Source of the DNA: Clostridium sp. CAG:557
GTDB taxonomy: Bacteria > Bacillota > Clostridia > Oscillospirales > Acutalibacteraceae
Assembly: GCA_000435275.1 (NCBI GenBank)
Contig: FR883826.1
Coordinates: 1-40,980, forward strand
DNA: 40,980 nucleotides
Reading direction: 5' to 3'
Part shown: positions 7,623-15,667 of the stretch, piece by piece
Position numbering within the stretch: position 1 is the stretch's first letter
Layout: the number at the start of each line of letters is the position of its first letter
Notes under the pieces: model-generated
The model's input: only the letters and a program-made list of their open reading frames with translations
Databases searched by the model: none
What the model was told of the DNA's origin: nothing
Made by a program: the position numbers and the translations under genes

Positions 7623-7987
7623 ATCTAAGGATGTCTATGTTTATTGAGTCTTAATCAAAGAACTACGATTGAAACCTAGTAAAATTCAGTAAAACAGTTG
7701 ATGATCCCACAAGATGAATCATATTACAACCGTGTACAAAAACCAATTTGTGCCATATCGTAAAAGTTTTGCTAAGTTTCCAAACGGTAATCACTTTGGT
7801 CAGCGAGTAACCTTGCAGGCCCCGTTGTACTCTAAAATATTTCATAATCTTTATTCTAAATGAACTTGAAAAAGCTAGTAAGGTCCAGCGTGGCACCGAA
7901 CGTTTAGAGGTCTAAGGATAGTCGAAATCTCTCGGAACGTTTTTGAATGCTTTCTTCGTTGCAAAGAAGTGTCGTACCTTAGCTGAT
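7623..7987. other. 365-base interval without a clear gene; candidate structured RNA or decayed gene
   Basis: This interval is visibly richer in G+C than other gaps in the window. On the plus strand it has several hairpins: GTTG-ATGAT with ATCAT-atta-CAAC near 7698-7736, ACAAA/TTTGT near 7744-7760, and GAGTA/TACTC near 7804-7833. It ends in a terminator-like hairpin at 7899-7944. Short unlinked open stretches exist on both strands, but none has a ribosome binding site and a recognisable product. On the minus strand it would be the 3' untranslated region of the P-type ATPase gene, which has no terminator of its own before 7622. I cannot decide between an RNA gene, a long 3' UTR and a decayed gene. 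Confidence 0.35.
7899..7944 (+). terminator. Terminator-like hairpin ending the non-coding interval
   Basis: AACGTT then AGAGGT pair with ATCTCT then AACGTT (7899-7911 with 7927-7941), directly followed by a run of T to 7944. It has no plus-strand gene immediately before it. Confidence 0.5.
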
Positions 7988-10603
7988 TTATTTTTTCTTC
8001 CTTTGAAAAAATTTTACTATTTCGACTACTGGAATTATCGAAAATGCAAGCGCCATACACTGAAAATAACCTATTGGACGAATTTGAACTACTTCAAAAA
8101 ATTTTGCCAAAGGTTTTACATAGATTGCCACATTTATTAACAATGTTGAAAAAATCATTGATGCTATCAGATACACATTGTGTTTTTTCATTTTCAGCAG
8201 TGAATTTTCTAGTGAACGGACATTAAATGAATGAAATGTCTCTGCCATGGACATCGTTAAAAATGCCATTGAAGTGCCATATACACTGTTCACAATTTGC
8301 AGCTTTCCTATTTCTGCTACTACTCCTAAAAAATATGAGGCAAGTGTAATCAGAGAAATTAAAATGCCCTGATACGCGATATTAAATGACAGACCTCCCG
8401 TAAAAAGGCTTTCATTTGCCAACCTCGGTCGTTGCTTCATTAGGTCGTGCTCTTCCGATTCCATTCCTAAACAAAGTGCTGGAAACGTGTCAGTTACTAA
8501 ATTTATCCAAAGAATATGAATCGGGGAAAAAATTCTAAAACCCATTATAGTCGCAACAAAAATTGATATAATCTCGCTGATGTTTGATGATAACAAAAAC
8601 TGAATTGCTTTTTTTATATTGTTATAAATTCGACGCCCTTCTTTTACTGCGGAGACTATCGTTGCAAAGTTGTCGTCAGACAAAACCATATCAGCAACAT
8701 TTTTTGTTACGTCTGTGCCGGCTATTCCCATTCCTACACCAATATCAGCTCTTTTTAACGCTGGTGCATCATTTACCCCATCTCCTGTCATTGCAACAAT
8801 TTTTCCTAAACTTTTAAAGCATTCAACAATTCGCACTTTATGGTCTGGCTGAACACGCGCATAAACGCTGATATTGTATATAATTCTCTTCAGCTCTTCT
8901 TCGGACATTTGGTCAAGCTCCGCCCCAGTAATCGTTTCTGTCTCGTTTGCAATTATATTAAGTTGCTTTCCGATGGCCACAGCCGTATCTTTGTGGTCTC
9001 CGGTTATCATAACTGCCTTAATTCCAGCACTTTTGCAACTTTCAACCGCATCAACAACTTCAGGGCGAACAGGGTCAATCATTCCTACAAGCCCTGCGAA
9101 AATTAAATTGTTTTCACAATTTTCACTATTTACGTCTTGAGGCAAATCTTCATAAGCTTTGCAAGCTGCCGCCAAAACTCTAAGCGCTTTTTGTGCCATT
9201 TTTTTATTTTCAGATATTATATTTTTTTTCACATCTTCGTTCAACTTATAAATATTTCCGTTTTCGATGTAATGTGTGCACCGCTGCAAAATCACATCTG
9301 GAGCGCCTTTTGTATACTGAATAATTTTTCCTTTTTCTTTATGAAAAGTCGACATCATTTTTCGCTCAGAGTCAAACGGAATTTCGTTTATCCTTTTATT
9401 TTTTATATCAGATTTTAAAAATTTTTCAGCATAATTATAAAGTGCCATTTCCGTCGGCTCTCCCACCAAGTTTCCGGACTTATCTTTTTTGGTATCATTA
9501 CAGAAACTCATAGCTTTAATTAGACATACCTTGTCGAAAGAATAATCCTCAATAACTGTCATTTTGTTTTGAGTCAACGTGCCTGTCTTATCAGAACAAA
9601 TCACTTGAGTACACCCAAGAGTTTCCACCGCAGTCAATTTTCGAATTATTGCGTTGTGCCTGGCCATTTTCGTTACACCGATTGCGAGCTGAATCGTAAC
9701 AACCGCAGCCAGACCCGATGGGATCGCCGCTACCGCTAAACTGACAGAAATCATAAATACATCGAGAATATTTTCCGCGCTCAAGTTCCTTGTTTTTACC
9801 AAGCTGAAAATAAATATAAACACACAAATTGCAACTACAACAACGCTCAAAGTTTTGCCGAGCTGTGTTAATTTTTTTTGAAGTGGTGTTTTTTCATCGT
9901 TAGTTTTTGCAATAAATTTCGCAATATTTCCCATTTGAGTGTCCATTCCCGTTGCCACCACCACGGCTTGTCCACGTCCATAAGAAACTGTGCTTCCTGT
10001 GTATACCATATTTTTATGATCATTTATAGGTAATTTTTCAGCATTATTTACCTCAATTTTTTCAGAAATTTTCTCTACCGGAACAGACTCTCCCGTTAAA
10101 GCAGATTCCTCTATTTTTAAGCTGCTGCTTTCTATAATTCTCGCATCGGCAGGAATAGCATCTCCACTCTCAAAGGAAATTATATCTCCAACAACGAGCT
10201 CATTTGTGTTTACACTTTTTATTGCGCCGTCTCGAAATACTTTTGCTGTCGATTGTGACAATTTTTTCAGTGCATCTATAGCCTTTTCTGCTTTACTCTC
10301 TTGATAAACTCCTAAAACTGCATTCACAAAAACTACAAATAATATGATAAACGTGTCGGTAAATGGTTCCCCAGCGTAAGCTGAAACTCCGATTGAAATG
10401 CCTGCTGCTGCCAAAAGAACTAGTGTCATCGGGTCGGCTAACTGCAAAAAAAACTTTTTTATCAGCGAGTCTTTCTTTTCCTTTTCAAGCTCATTTTTTC
10501 CGTTAACTTTGAGTCTCTTAGCAGCTTCTTCAGAACTAAGCCCAGATGAATTACTTTTTGCATATTCAAAAACTTTATTAATGTCCTCGAGATAAAAATT
10601 CAT
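7988..10603 (-). CDS. P-type cation-transporting ATPase (P2A, calcium-pump type) with altered M4 motif
   Basis: This is an 871-residue P2-type ATPase of the bacterial calcium-pump group. It has an N-terminal cation ATPase domain (1-70), the actuator motif TGES (170-173), the phosphorylation site SDKTGTLT (D338), the KGAPD nucleotide-binding motif and TGDGVNDAP, so the ATPase cycle looks intact. M5 retains SSNISE and M6 retains LWINLVTD, matching Asn768/Glu771 and Asn796/Thr799/Asp800 of SERCA. In M4 the usual PEGL is PSGL (S296), losing the residue equal to SERCA Glu309. The DNA reads TCG there. Ion choice or stoichiometry may therefore differ from a standard calcium pump. The ATG has AGAGGT upstream, and a promoter lies about 45 bases before it. 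Confidence 0.92.
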   Translation of the reverse strand: MNFYLEDINKVFEYAKSNSSGLSSEEAAKRLKVNGKNELEKEKKDSLIKKFFLQLADPMTLVLLAAAGISIGVSAYAGEPFTDTFIILFVVFVNAVLGVYQESKAEKAIDALKKLSQSTAKVFRDGAIKSVNTNELVVGDIISFESGDAIPADARIIESSSLKIEESALTGESVPVEKISEKIEVNNAEKLPINDHKNMVYTGSTVSYGRGQAVVVATGMDTQMGNIAKFIAKTNDEKTPLQKKLTQLGKTLSVVVVAICVFIFIFSLVKTRNLSAENILDVFMISVSLAVAAIPSGLAAVVTIQLAIGVTKMARHNAIIRKLTAVETLGCTQVICSDKTGTLTQNKMTVIEDYSFDKVCLIKAMSFCNDTKKDKSGNLVGEPTEMALYNYAEKFLKSDIKNKRINEIPFDSERKMMSTFHKEKGKIIQYTKGAPDVILQRCTHYIENGNIYKLNEDVKKNIISENKKMAQKALRVLAAACKAYEDLPQDVNSENCENNLIFAGLVGMIDPVRPEVVDAVESCKSAGIKAVMITGDHKDTAVAIGKQLNIIANETETITGAELDQMSEEELKRIIYNISVYARVQPDHKVRIVECFKSLGKIVAMTGDGVNDAPALKRADIGVGMGIAGTDVTKNVADMVLSDDNFATIVSAVKEGRRIYNNIKKAIQFLLSSNISEIISIFVATIMGFRIFSPIHILWINLVTDTFPALCLGMESEEHDLMKQRPRLANESLFTGGLSFNIAYQGILISLITLASYFLGVVAEIGKLQIVNSVYGTSMAFLTMSMAETFHSFNVRSLENSLLKMKKHNVYLIASMIFSTLLINVAIYVKPLAKFFEVVQIRPIGYFQCMALAFSIIPVVEIVKFFQRKKK

Positions 10604-10647
10604 AAAACGCTACCTCTTTTTCAAAAATTAGTTTTATATTACAAAAT

Positions 10648-10676
10648 ATGATACTTTTTCAAGTATAAAAAGTCAA
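10648..10676 (-). promoter_or_regulatory. Sigma-A promoter of the P-type ATPase gene
   Basis: Minus strand: TTGACT (10676-10671), a 17-base spacer and TATCAT (10653-10648), 45 bases before the start codon. Confidence 0.65.
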
Positions 10677-10803
10677 TATAATACAATTTTGTTTTCGCGA
10701 AATAAGAAAATAATTCTTGAGCGGAAAAATTTATTGTAAAAAATTTTTATTAATGATATATTTATATTTAGTTTTCATGCTAAAAAAGGAGATGTTTGTT
10801 GTC

Positions 10804-12129
10804 ATGTTGGACTTTTTAAAGCCAGCCAAACCCATTGAGAGGATTCCAAAAGAAAAAATTTCAGCTGCTTACAAAAAGTATAGAATTCAGGTTTTTATTA
10901 GCATTTACTCTGGATATCTGTTGTATTACTTTGTGCGGAGCAATTTTGTTTTCGCCAAAGATTACCTTTTGGAATTAGGTTTTTCTAAAACTCAAGTGGG
11001 ATTTGTCGCATCAGCACTTGGCTTTGCTTACGGAATCAGTAAATTTGTTATGGGGAATGTTTCCGACAGGTCAAATGCTAGATATTTTTTGGCCATAGGA
11101 TTAATTTTGTCCGGAATTGTAAATTTATTCCTACCAAATACATCAAATGTAATCTTAATGTTTACTTTAATGCTTCTAAATGGCTGGTTTCAGGGCATGG
11201 GCTGGCCTCCATGCGGAAGAATTATGACGCACTGGTTTTCTGACAAAGAACGCGGAGTAAAAATGGCTATTTGGAACACGGCTCACAATTTGGGAGGCGG
11301 ATTAATTGCATCCGTTGCGCTGTGTGGAGTGTCATTATTCTCTAGCTGGAAAGGCATTTTTTATTTGCCTGCAATAATTGCTATCGTTGGTGGATTTATT
11401 TATATAATATTGGCTCGGGACACACCTCAATCCGTTGGTTTGCCGCCCATCGAGGAGTTTAAAAACGACTACCCAGAGGTTCAAAAAAGCCTCAAAAACG
11501 CTGAAGCAGAAATGTCCGGAAAAGAAATTTTGTTCAAATACGTTCTAAATAATAAATTTTTGTGGTGTATTGCCATCGCTAATATCTTTGTTTACCTCGT
11601 CCGTTATGGCGTGATAAACTGGGCACCAACTTATCTTAAAGAAATGCGTGGTTTCAGCATTCATGAATCGTCGGTAGCTTTCGCACTTTTTGAATATGCA
11701 GCCATTCCCGGAACAATTATCATCGGTTGGATTAGCGACCATATTTTTCATGGCAGACGCGCGCCAATTGGAATTATTTGTATGATTGGCGTAGCTATTG
11801 CAACAATAATTTACTGGCAAAGCACAAATCCTTTTTCAATCAACTGCGCATTAGCCTCGATTGGGGCACTAATTTACGGGCCAGTCATGCTAATTGGTGT
11901 AAGTGCACTCGATTTAGTCCCCAAAAAAGCTGCAGGCACCGCCGCCGGCTTTACAGGTCTGTTTGGCTACATGGGAGGACAAGTTCTCGCAGAAGTGGCT
12001 ACCGGCGCCGTTGTTGATAAATTCAGTTGGGATGGCGGATTCATTATGCTAATTTCGTGCAGCATTTTGGCAATAATATTTTTGTCCTTCACTTGGAACA
12101 TTCACAATACAACTGAAAAAGCACAATAG
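10804..12129 (+). CDS. glpT: Glycerol-3-phosphate transporter-type antiporter (MFS, OPA family)
   Basis: GlpT exchanges glycerol-3-phosphate for phosphate across the cytoplasmic membrane. The start is the ATG at 10804: the resulting MLDFLKPAKP aligns with the start of E. coli GlpT, and AAGGAG lies 12 bases upstream. This gives 441 residues with twelve membrane helices. Substrate residues known from E. coli GlpT appear conserved: Arg in YYFVRSNF (Arg45), His in WNTAHNLGGG (His165) and Arg in YLVRYGVINWAPTYL (Arg269). The MFS loop motif is in GNVSDRSNAR. No glpK, glpD or glpF is nearby. A hexose-phosphate (UhpT) or phosphoglycerate relative is possible, but the residues favour GlpT. Confidence 0.9.
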   Translation: MLDFLKPAKPIERIPKEKISAAYKKYRIQVFISIYSGYLLYYFVRSNFVFAKDYLLELGFSKTQVGFVASALGFAYGISKFVMGNVSDRSNARYFLAIGLILSGIVNLFLPNTSNVILMFTLMLLNGWFQGMGWPPCGRIMTHWFSDKERGVKMAIWNTAHNLGGGLIASVALCGVSLFSSWKGIFYLPAIIAIVGGFIYIILARDTPQSVGLPPIEEFKNDYPEVQKSLKNAEAEMSGKEILFKYVLNNKFLWCIAIANIFVYLVRYGVINWAPTYLKEMRGFSIHESSVAFALFEYAAIPGTIIIGWISDHIFHGRRAPIGIICMIGVAIATIIYWQSTNPFSINCALASIGALIYGPVMLIGVSALDLVPKKAAGTAAGFTGLFGYMGGQVLAEVATGAVVDKFSWDGGFIMLISCSILAIIFLSFTWNIHNTTEKAQ

Positions 12130-12138
12130 CACTTTACT

Positions 12139-12172
12139 ATAAATTTGTTAGCGAATTTATTATTTTTTTGTT
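12139..12172 (+). terminator. Terminator of glpT-like gene
   Basis: Stem ATAAATTTG / CGAATTTAT (one G-T pair) followed by a T run. Confidence 0.75.
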
Positions 12173-12209
12173 TTCTGAAAAAGCATTTAAGGAAAAGTAT
12201 TAAAAACAC

Positions 12210-12238
12210 TTGACAAATTTAAATATTTATGTTACTAT
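12210..12238 (+). promoter_or_regulatory. Strong sigma-A promoter of the double-glycine peptide gene
   Basis: TTGACA at 12210-12215, exactly 17 bases, then TACTAT at 12233-12238. The expected transcript start is near 12245. Confidence 0.75.
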
Positions 12239-12246
12239 TGACATCA

Positions 12247-12258
12247 AGAAGTACTTCT
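12247..12258. promoter_or_regulatory. 12-bp perfect palindrome at the expected transcript start
   Basis: AGAAGTACTTCT is perfectly self-complementary and begins about nine bases after the -10 box. The position suits a repressor operator. It may instead be chance or a very short 5' hairpin. Confidence 0.4.
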
Positions 12259-12301
12259 ATAGGTAATTTAATTATTTATTTAAAGAAAGGTAGTGTTTTT
12301 T

Positions 12302-12532
12302 ATGTCAGAAAAAGATTTAAATAAAAAGATATCCGATGCAGATTTGGAGAATGTCAGTGGCGGAGTTATTGAACAGGGTACAGGTACATTTGGTAAAAAA
12401 TTATACAGGGCAAAGGTTAAGGACGAAACCGGTGTTTGGCGTCTTACTCAAAAACTTGCTAAAAATGATGAAGATGCGTTAATATTAAAGCAATATGCCG
12501 CAAATAACTCTGATTATCACCAGCTTAGCTAA
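12302..12532 (+). CDS. Double-glycine-leader peptide (bacteriocin/RiPP-precursor-like)
   Basis: The 76-residue product begins with a 21-residue leader ending in LSDADLENVSGG-like sequence (here KKISDADLENVSGG). This is the hallmark of peptides exported and trimmed by C39-peptidase ABC transporters. The predicted mature part is 55 residues, starts VIEQGTGTF, and is rich in Lys, Asp and aromatic residues. It has no Cys and few Ser/Thr pairs, so lanthionine formation is not suggested. The start is the ATG at 12302, with AAAGG eleven bases upstream. It has its own strong promoter and terminator. No C39 transporter, immunity protein or modification enzyme is in the window. It could be a bacteriocin, a signalling peptide, or a non-exported protein with a chance GG motif. 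Confidence 0.75.
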   Translation: MSEKDLNKKISDADLENVSGGVIEQGTGTFGKKLYRAKVKDETGVWRLTQKLAKNDEDALILKQYAANNSDYHQLS

Positions 12533-12548
12533 TCATAAATTTCTTTAT

Positions 12549-12593
12549 AAAGAAACCACCATCACACATTGTGTGACAGTGGTTTTTCTTTTT
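12549..12593. terminator. Terminator between the peptide gene and the AAA+ gene
   Basis: A long stem AAGAAACCAC...TCACACA / TGTGTGA...GTGGTTTTTCTT is followed by T residues on the plus strand. The minus-strand tail is weaker. It overlaps the last bases of the convergent AAA+ gene. Confidence 0.85.
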
Positions 12594-14175
12594 AACCTTT
12601 TGCCTCTTCAACTTCAGTTTCTTCTTCTAAAATCTCTTGCTTATTTTCTGAAATATTTTCAACAATTTTTTTCCCTTCTGTTAAATTTTCTGTTGATTCT
12701 AAATTTGTAATTTCATTTTCTTCGTCCTCAGCTTGCTCTTCAAATTCAGAATTATTTTCATCAATTAAATTCTCTCCTGCATCTGAGTCTATAGTCTCTG
12801 GCTCCATTTCCTTTTGATTTGTCATTTCATTTAAAGTTTCTGCATCTGACTCAAAAATATCTTCGTCGGAGTCAATTTCGCCAATTCTTTCTCTGAGAAC
12901 AAATTTATCCCCATTTGGGCTGTAAAATACCTTAAATTCCTTGTCTTTAAATGAATCTGCTAATTTTTGTTTTTCAACTATTATAGCTTTTCTTAAGCCA
13001 CCAATTATTTTAGCAATTTCTCTTGCCCCTTGATTCAGCCCCGCTACTTTAACCGCAACCTTTCTTGCCACATTTCCAAAATCGAAATCAACTGAAAATA
13101 ATTTTTTATATCTGTCTGCAATAACCTTTAACTGGTCTTGCGTAATTTCTGCATAATCATCTTCATACAAATTGTCAAACTCAATAATCTGCAGTCTATT
13201 CAAAAACGATTTATCGTGTACGACATGGGTTCGTGAACCTGTTCCATCATCTTTGAAAACACCTTTGCCATTTCCAGCCGTTACAGAAGAATGATCTTCA
13301 TTTGAAAGAACTATAACCAGCAAATTTGAGCAATTAATTCTTTCACCATCTCTATAAATCATTCCCTTATCCATAATCGTTCTAAGCAATTCATCTGTTT
13401 CGGGTGTACACCATTTATCGTATTCGTCAAATATCAAAACAGTATTTGGATTTGAAGCAATTTTAGCCGCAAGGGAATTGTCAACATAATAAAAATTTAC
13501 ACTACCATTATTTTTCTGTTGATCTCTCATATAAAGAATCTGTGATTTTAAACTAACATTCGATGTTTTATCAAAGCAAGATGAATCAATTCTAATAGGT
13601 TCAGCATTTCGGCCCATTATAGCTCTAGCCAAACATTCTGCAGAAAAAGTTTTGCCCACACCAGAAGGTCCTGGTATATAAATAACATCACCTTTTCCAT
13701 ATGGTTTTCCATTTTCTTTTGCTTCATTTCTTGCGTCTATAATCGACGCTACAGTTTCTTTCATTTTGTTTTTAGCTTTGTCTTGACCTTTAATACATTC
13801 TAATTCTTTATCAAGCTCATTGATAACCTTATCTACATCTTGATTAATTTTCGAAAGTTTCAATTTTACTTTTTCATATAAATTTTTCCCCGCCAGACCA
13901 AATGCACTAAGAGCAGCTAAACCATAACTGATTCCATTTAACCTATAACCTACTTGGCCAAACTGTTCAATCTTATCTGCAATTTTTTTTACCATGCCAG
14001 ATGTTCCATCGTAAAATTTTTTTGCACCATCCCACATAAATGGTAACATACCGTTTAGCTCTAAATATTTCTGTTCTTCTTGATTAATTGTGTTACTTGC
14101 TTCCTGTGCAAACGTAGCCGTTGTCTGTCCACATAATATAGACAGCGACAAAATTATTGATAAAAATTTTTTCAT
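12592..14175 (-). CDS. Membrane-targeted Clp/torsin-like AAA+ ATPase (paralogue 1)
   Basis: The 527-residue protein starts with a typical signal peptide (KK, a hydrophobic core, then TTATFAQ/E near 23-25). A second hydrophobic stretch (about 77-96) is followed by a Lys-rich segment. Then comes an AAA+ domain of the Clp/HSP100 type: IKGQDKAK, Walker A GPSGVGKT (169-176), Walker B VLIFDE (246-251), sensor-1 region VIVLSNED, FLNR arginine-finger region (324-327) and sensor-2 GAR (383-385). The last 100 residues are very acidic. If both hydrophobic segments span the membrane, the ATPase faces the cytoplasm, as in FtsH. If only the signal peptide acts, it is exported, like torsin in the ER. The start could also be the ATG four codons earlier, but that overlaps AAAGG. 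The function is unknown. Confidence 0.82.
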   Translation of the reverse strand: MKKFLSIILSLSILCGQTTATFAQEASNTINQEEQKYLELNGMLPFMWDGAKKFYDGTSGMVKKIADKIEQFGQVGYRLNGISYGLAALSAFGLAGKNLYEKVKLKLSKINQDVDKVINELDKELECIKGQDKAKNKMKETVASIIDARNEAKENGKPYGKGDVIYIPGPSGVGKTFSAECLARAIMGRNAEPIRIDSSCFDKTSNVSLKSQILYMRDQQKNNGSVNFYYVDNSLAAKIASNPNTVLIFDEYDKWCTPETDELLRTIMDKGMIYRDGERINCSNLLVIVLSNEDHSSVTAGNGKGVFKDDGTGSRTHVVHDKSFLNRLQIIEFDNLYEDDYAEITQDQLKVIADRYKKLFSVDFDFGNVARKVAVKVAGLNQGAREIAKIIGGLRKAIIVEKQKLADSFKDKEFKVFYSPNGDKFVLRERIGEIDSDEDIFESDAETLNEMTNQKEMEPETIDSDAGENLIDENNSEFEEQAEDEENEITNLESTENLTEGKKIVENISENKQEILEEETEVEEAKG

Positions 14176-14211
14176 AGATATACCCATCCTTTAGTTTGTT
14201 TATTTAACAAA

Positions 14212-14240
14212 ATTATATCACATTTTTGTATATAATGCAA
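14212..14240 (-). promoter_or_regulatory. Promoter of AAA+ paralogue 1
   Basis: Minus strand: TTGCAT, a 17-base spacer ending in TGA (extended -10) and TATAAT (14217-14212). Confidence 0.65.
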
Positions 14241-14262
14241 ATGTTTTCGACATTTTTCGCAC

Positions 14263-14292
14263 ATAAAAAGCCCAAAATATAAATTTTGAGCC
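14263..14292 (-). terminator. Terminator of alr
   Basis: Minus-strand stem GCTCAAAAT / ATTTTGGGC (one G-T pair) followed by TTTTTATG. Confidence 0.7.
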
Positions 14293-14303
14293 TACAAAAA
14301 ACT

Positions 14304-15506
14304 TTATTCAAAGTTGTCCGTTGGGCATAAATAGTTCAGTTGCCCTATTTTTTCTCCATTTTTTATATAAATTCTCGGAATTCTTTTGCTTATCAAACAC
14401 AAAATTTCATAGTTAATAGTGTTCGCAATATCAGCAATGTCTTCAACCTTTATCTCTGCATCACCGTCTTTTCCAAAAACCGTGACCACCGTATTTTCAT
14501 TAATATTTTCTATGTCAGTTATGTCTAGCATAGCTTGATCCATGCAAATTCTGCCAATAACTGGTGCTTTTTTACCGTTGACAAGCATACTAGCTTTGCT
14601 GGATAAAACCCGCAAATATCCGTCTGCATAACCAATCGGAACCGTCGCTATTTTAGTCTTTCGCTGAGTTACAAAAGTTCCCCCATAGCTCACGGCTGTA
14701 CCTTCTGGAACCGTTTTTACTTGAGAAATAACTGTTTTTAAGCTCATTGCTGGTTGTAAATCCAATTTATTTCGCACATAATTAGAAGGAAACAGTCCAT
14801 ATAATATGATGCCAGCTCTAACCATATCTAAATTCGTTTGAGGATAATTTAAAATTCCACCACTATTGCTACAGTGGCGTATTTTTATGTTAATGCCGCT
14901 ATCTTTTAAAATTTTACAAATATCTGAAAACGCAGAAAATTGGCCATTTGTAGTTTCTATGCTTTTACCTGCTTCATCCGCAACCGCAAAATGTGTAAAA
15001 ATTCCCTCTGTAATAAGGTTTTCCAAATTACAAACTCTTCGTAATTCTTTTATTGTTTCCAAATTTTCTCTCTCATTTTTAAAAACAAAACCTATCCGGC
15101 TCATACCAGTATCAATCTTAAGGTGAATTTTAACTTTGACATTATTTTTTGCTGCATAATTCGATAAATCATTTGCATATTCTTCTGAAAAAACTGCTTG
15201 AGATATGTTTAATTTAGACAACTCATAAGCCATATTTGCCGGCGTATAGCCTAAAATTAATATAGGTTTTTTTATGCCGTTATTTCTAAGTTGAAACGCT
15301 TCTTCTAAATTCGAAACTGCAAACCAGTCTGCACCAAGCCGTTCATACTCTTTTGCTAATGCCACCGCACCGTGTCCATACGCATCTGCCTTTATTACAC
15401 ACAAAAGCATAGATTTATCAGAAATGTTGTTTCTTATTTGCAAATAATTGTGTTTTATGGCATCTAAGTCTATTTGTGCCCATGTTCTTTTCAAAAAATG
15501 GTCCAT
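14304..15506 (-). CDS. alr: Alanine racemase
   Basis: A PLP enzyme interconverting L- and D-alanine, which supplies D-Ala for peptidoglycan. The 400 residues match the family. The PLP-binding lysine is in CVIKADAYGHGA near the N-terminus. The other family signatures include HLKIDTGMSRIGF, the VRAGIILYG segment and GRICMDQAMLDI in the C-terminal domain, with the catalytic tyrosine region AVSYGGTF. GAAGGAAGG lies ten bases before the ATG. It has its own promoter and terminator. In Firmicutes spore formers a second Alr can be spore-specific, but nothing here marks this one as such. Confidence 0.96.
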   Translation of the reverse strand: MDHFLKRTWAQIDLDAIKHNYLQIRNNISDKSMLLCVIKADAYGHGAVALAKEYERLGADWFAVSNLEEAFQLRNNGIKKPILILGYTPANMAYELSKLNISQAVFSEEYANDLSNYAAKNNVKVKIHLKIDTGMSRIGFVFKNERENLETIKELRRVCNLENLITEGIFTHFAVADEAGKSIETTNGQFSAFSDICKILKDSGINIKIRHCSNSGGILNYPQTNLDMVRAGIILYGLFPSNYVRNKLDLQPAMSLKTVISQVKTVPEGTAVSYGGTFVTQRKTKIATVPIGYADGYLRVLSSKASMLVNGKKAPVIGRICMDQAMLDITDIENINENTVVTVFGKDGDAEIKVEDIADIANTINYEILCLISKRIPRIYIKNGEKIGQLNYLCPTDNFE

Positions 15507-15540
15507 TAAAAATTAGCCTTCCTTCAAATTACCTATTTTT

Positions 15541-15568
15541 ATTATAATCTAAAATCCATTATATTCAA
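15541..15568 (-). promoter_or_regulatory. Promoter of alr
   Basis: Minus strand: TTGAAT, a 16-base spacer and TATAAT (15546-15541), about 35 bases before the ATG. Confidence 0.6.
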
Positions 15569-15608
15569 CAATTTTATTTCTGCCAACAAGCTTTAAAAGT
15601 TTAACAAG

Positions 15609-15637
15609 TTGATATCCAAAAATAAATGTTTTATAAT
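15609..15637 (+). promoter_or_regulatory. Promoter of glyA
   Basis: TTGATA at 15609-15614, a 17-base spacer and TATAAT at 15632-15637. The leader is about 24 bases, so there is no room for a riboswitch. Confidence 0.7.
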
Positions 15638-15667
15638 AATTATAATTTGAAAATAGGAGGTTTTAAT

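Noticed and set aside
7660..7675. GATTGAAAC resembles the 3' end of some CRISPR repeats
   Set aside because: It occurs once, with no regularly spaced copies.
7663..7896. Minus-strand open frame of 77 codons in the non-coding interval
   Set aside because: There is no ribosome binding site, the composition is random-looking, and it resembles no known protein.
7885..7905. GTGGCACCG resembles the core of a T-box antiterminator (TGGNACC)
   Set aside because: The flanking sequence does not form the two antiterminator helices, no stem I or specifier loop is apparent, and no plus-strand gene follows. A match this short is expected by chance about once in the window.
10717..10803. N-terminal extension of the GlpT-like protein from an earlier start
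   Set aside because: The added residues do not align with GlpT, and the start at 10804 matches the known family N-terminus.
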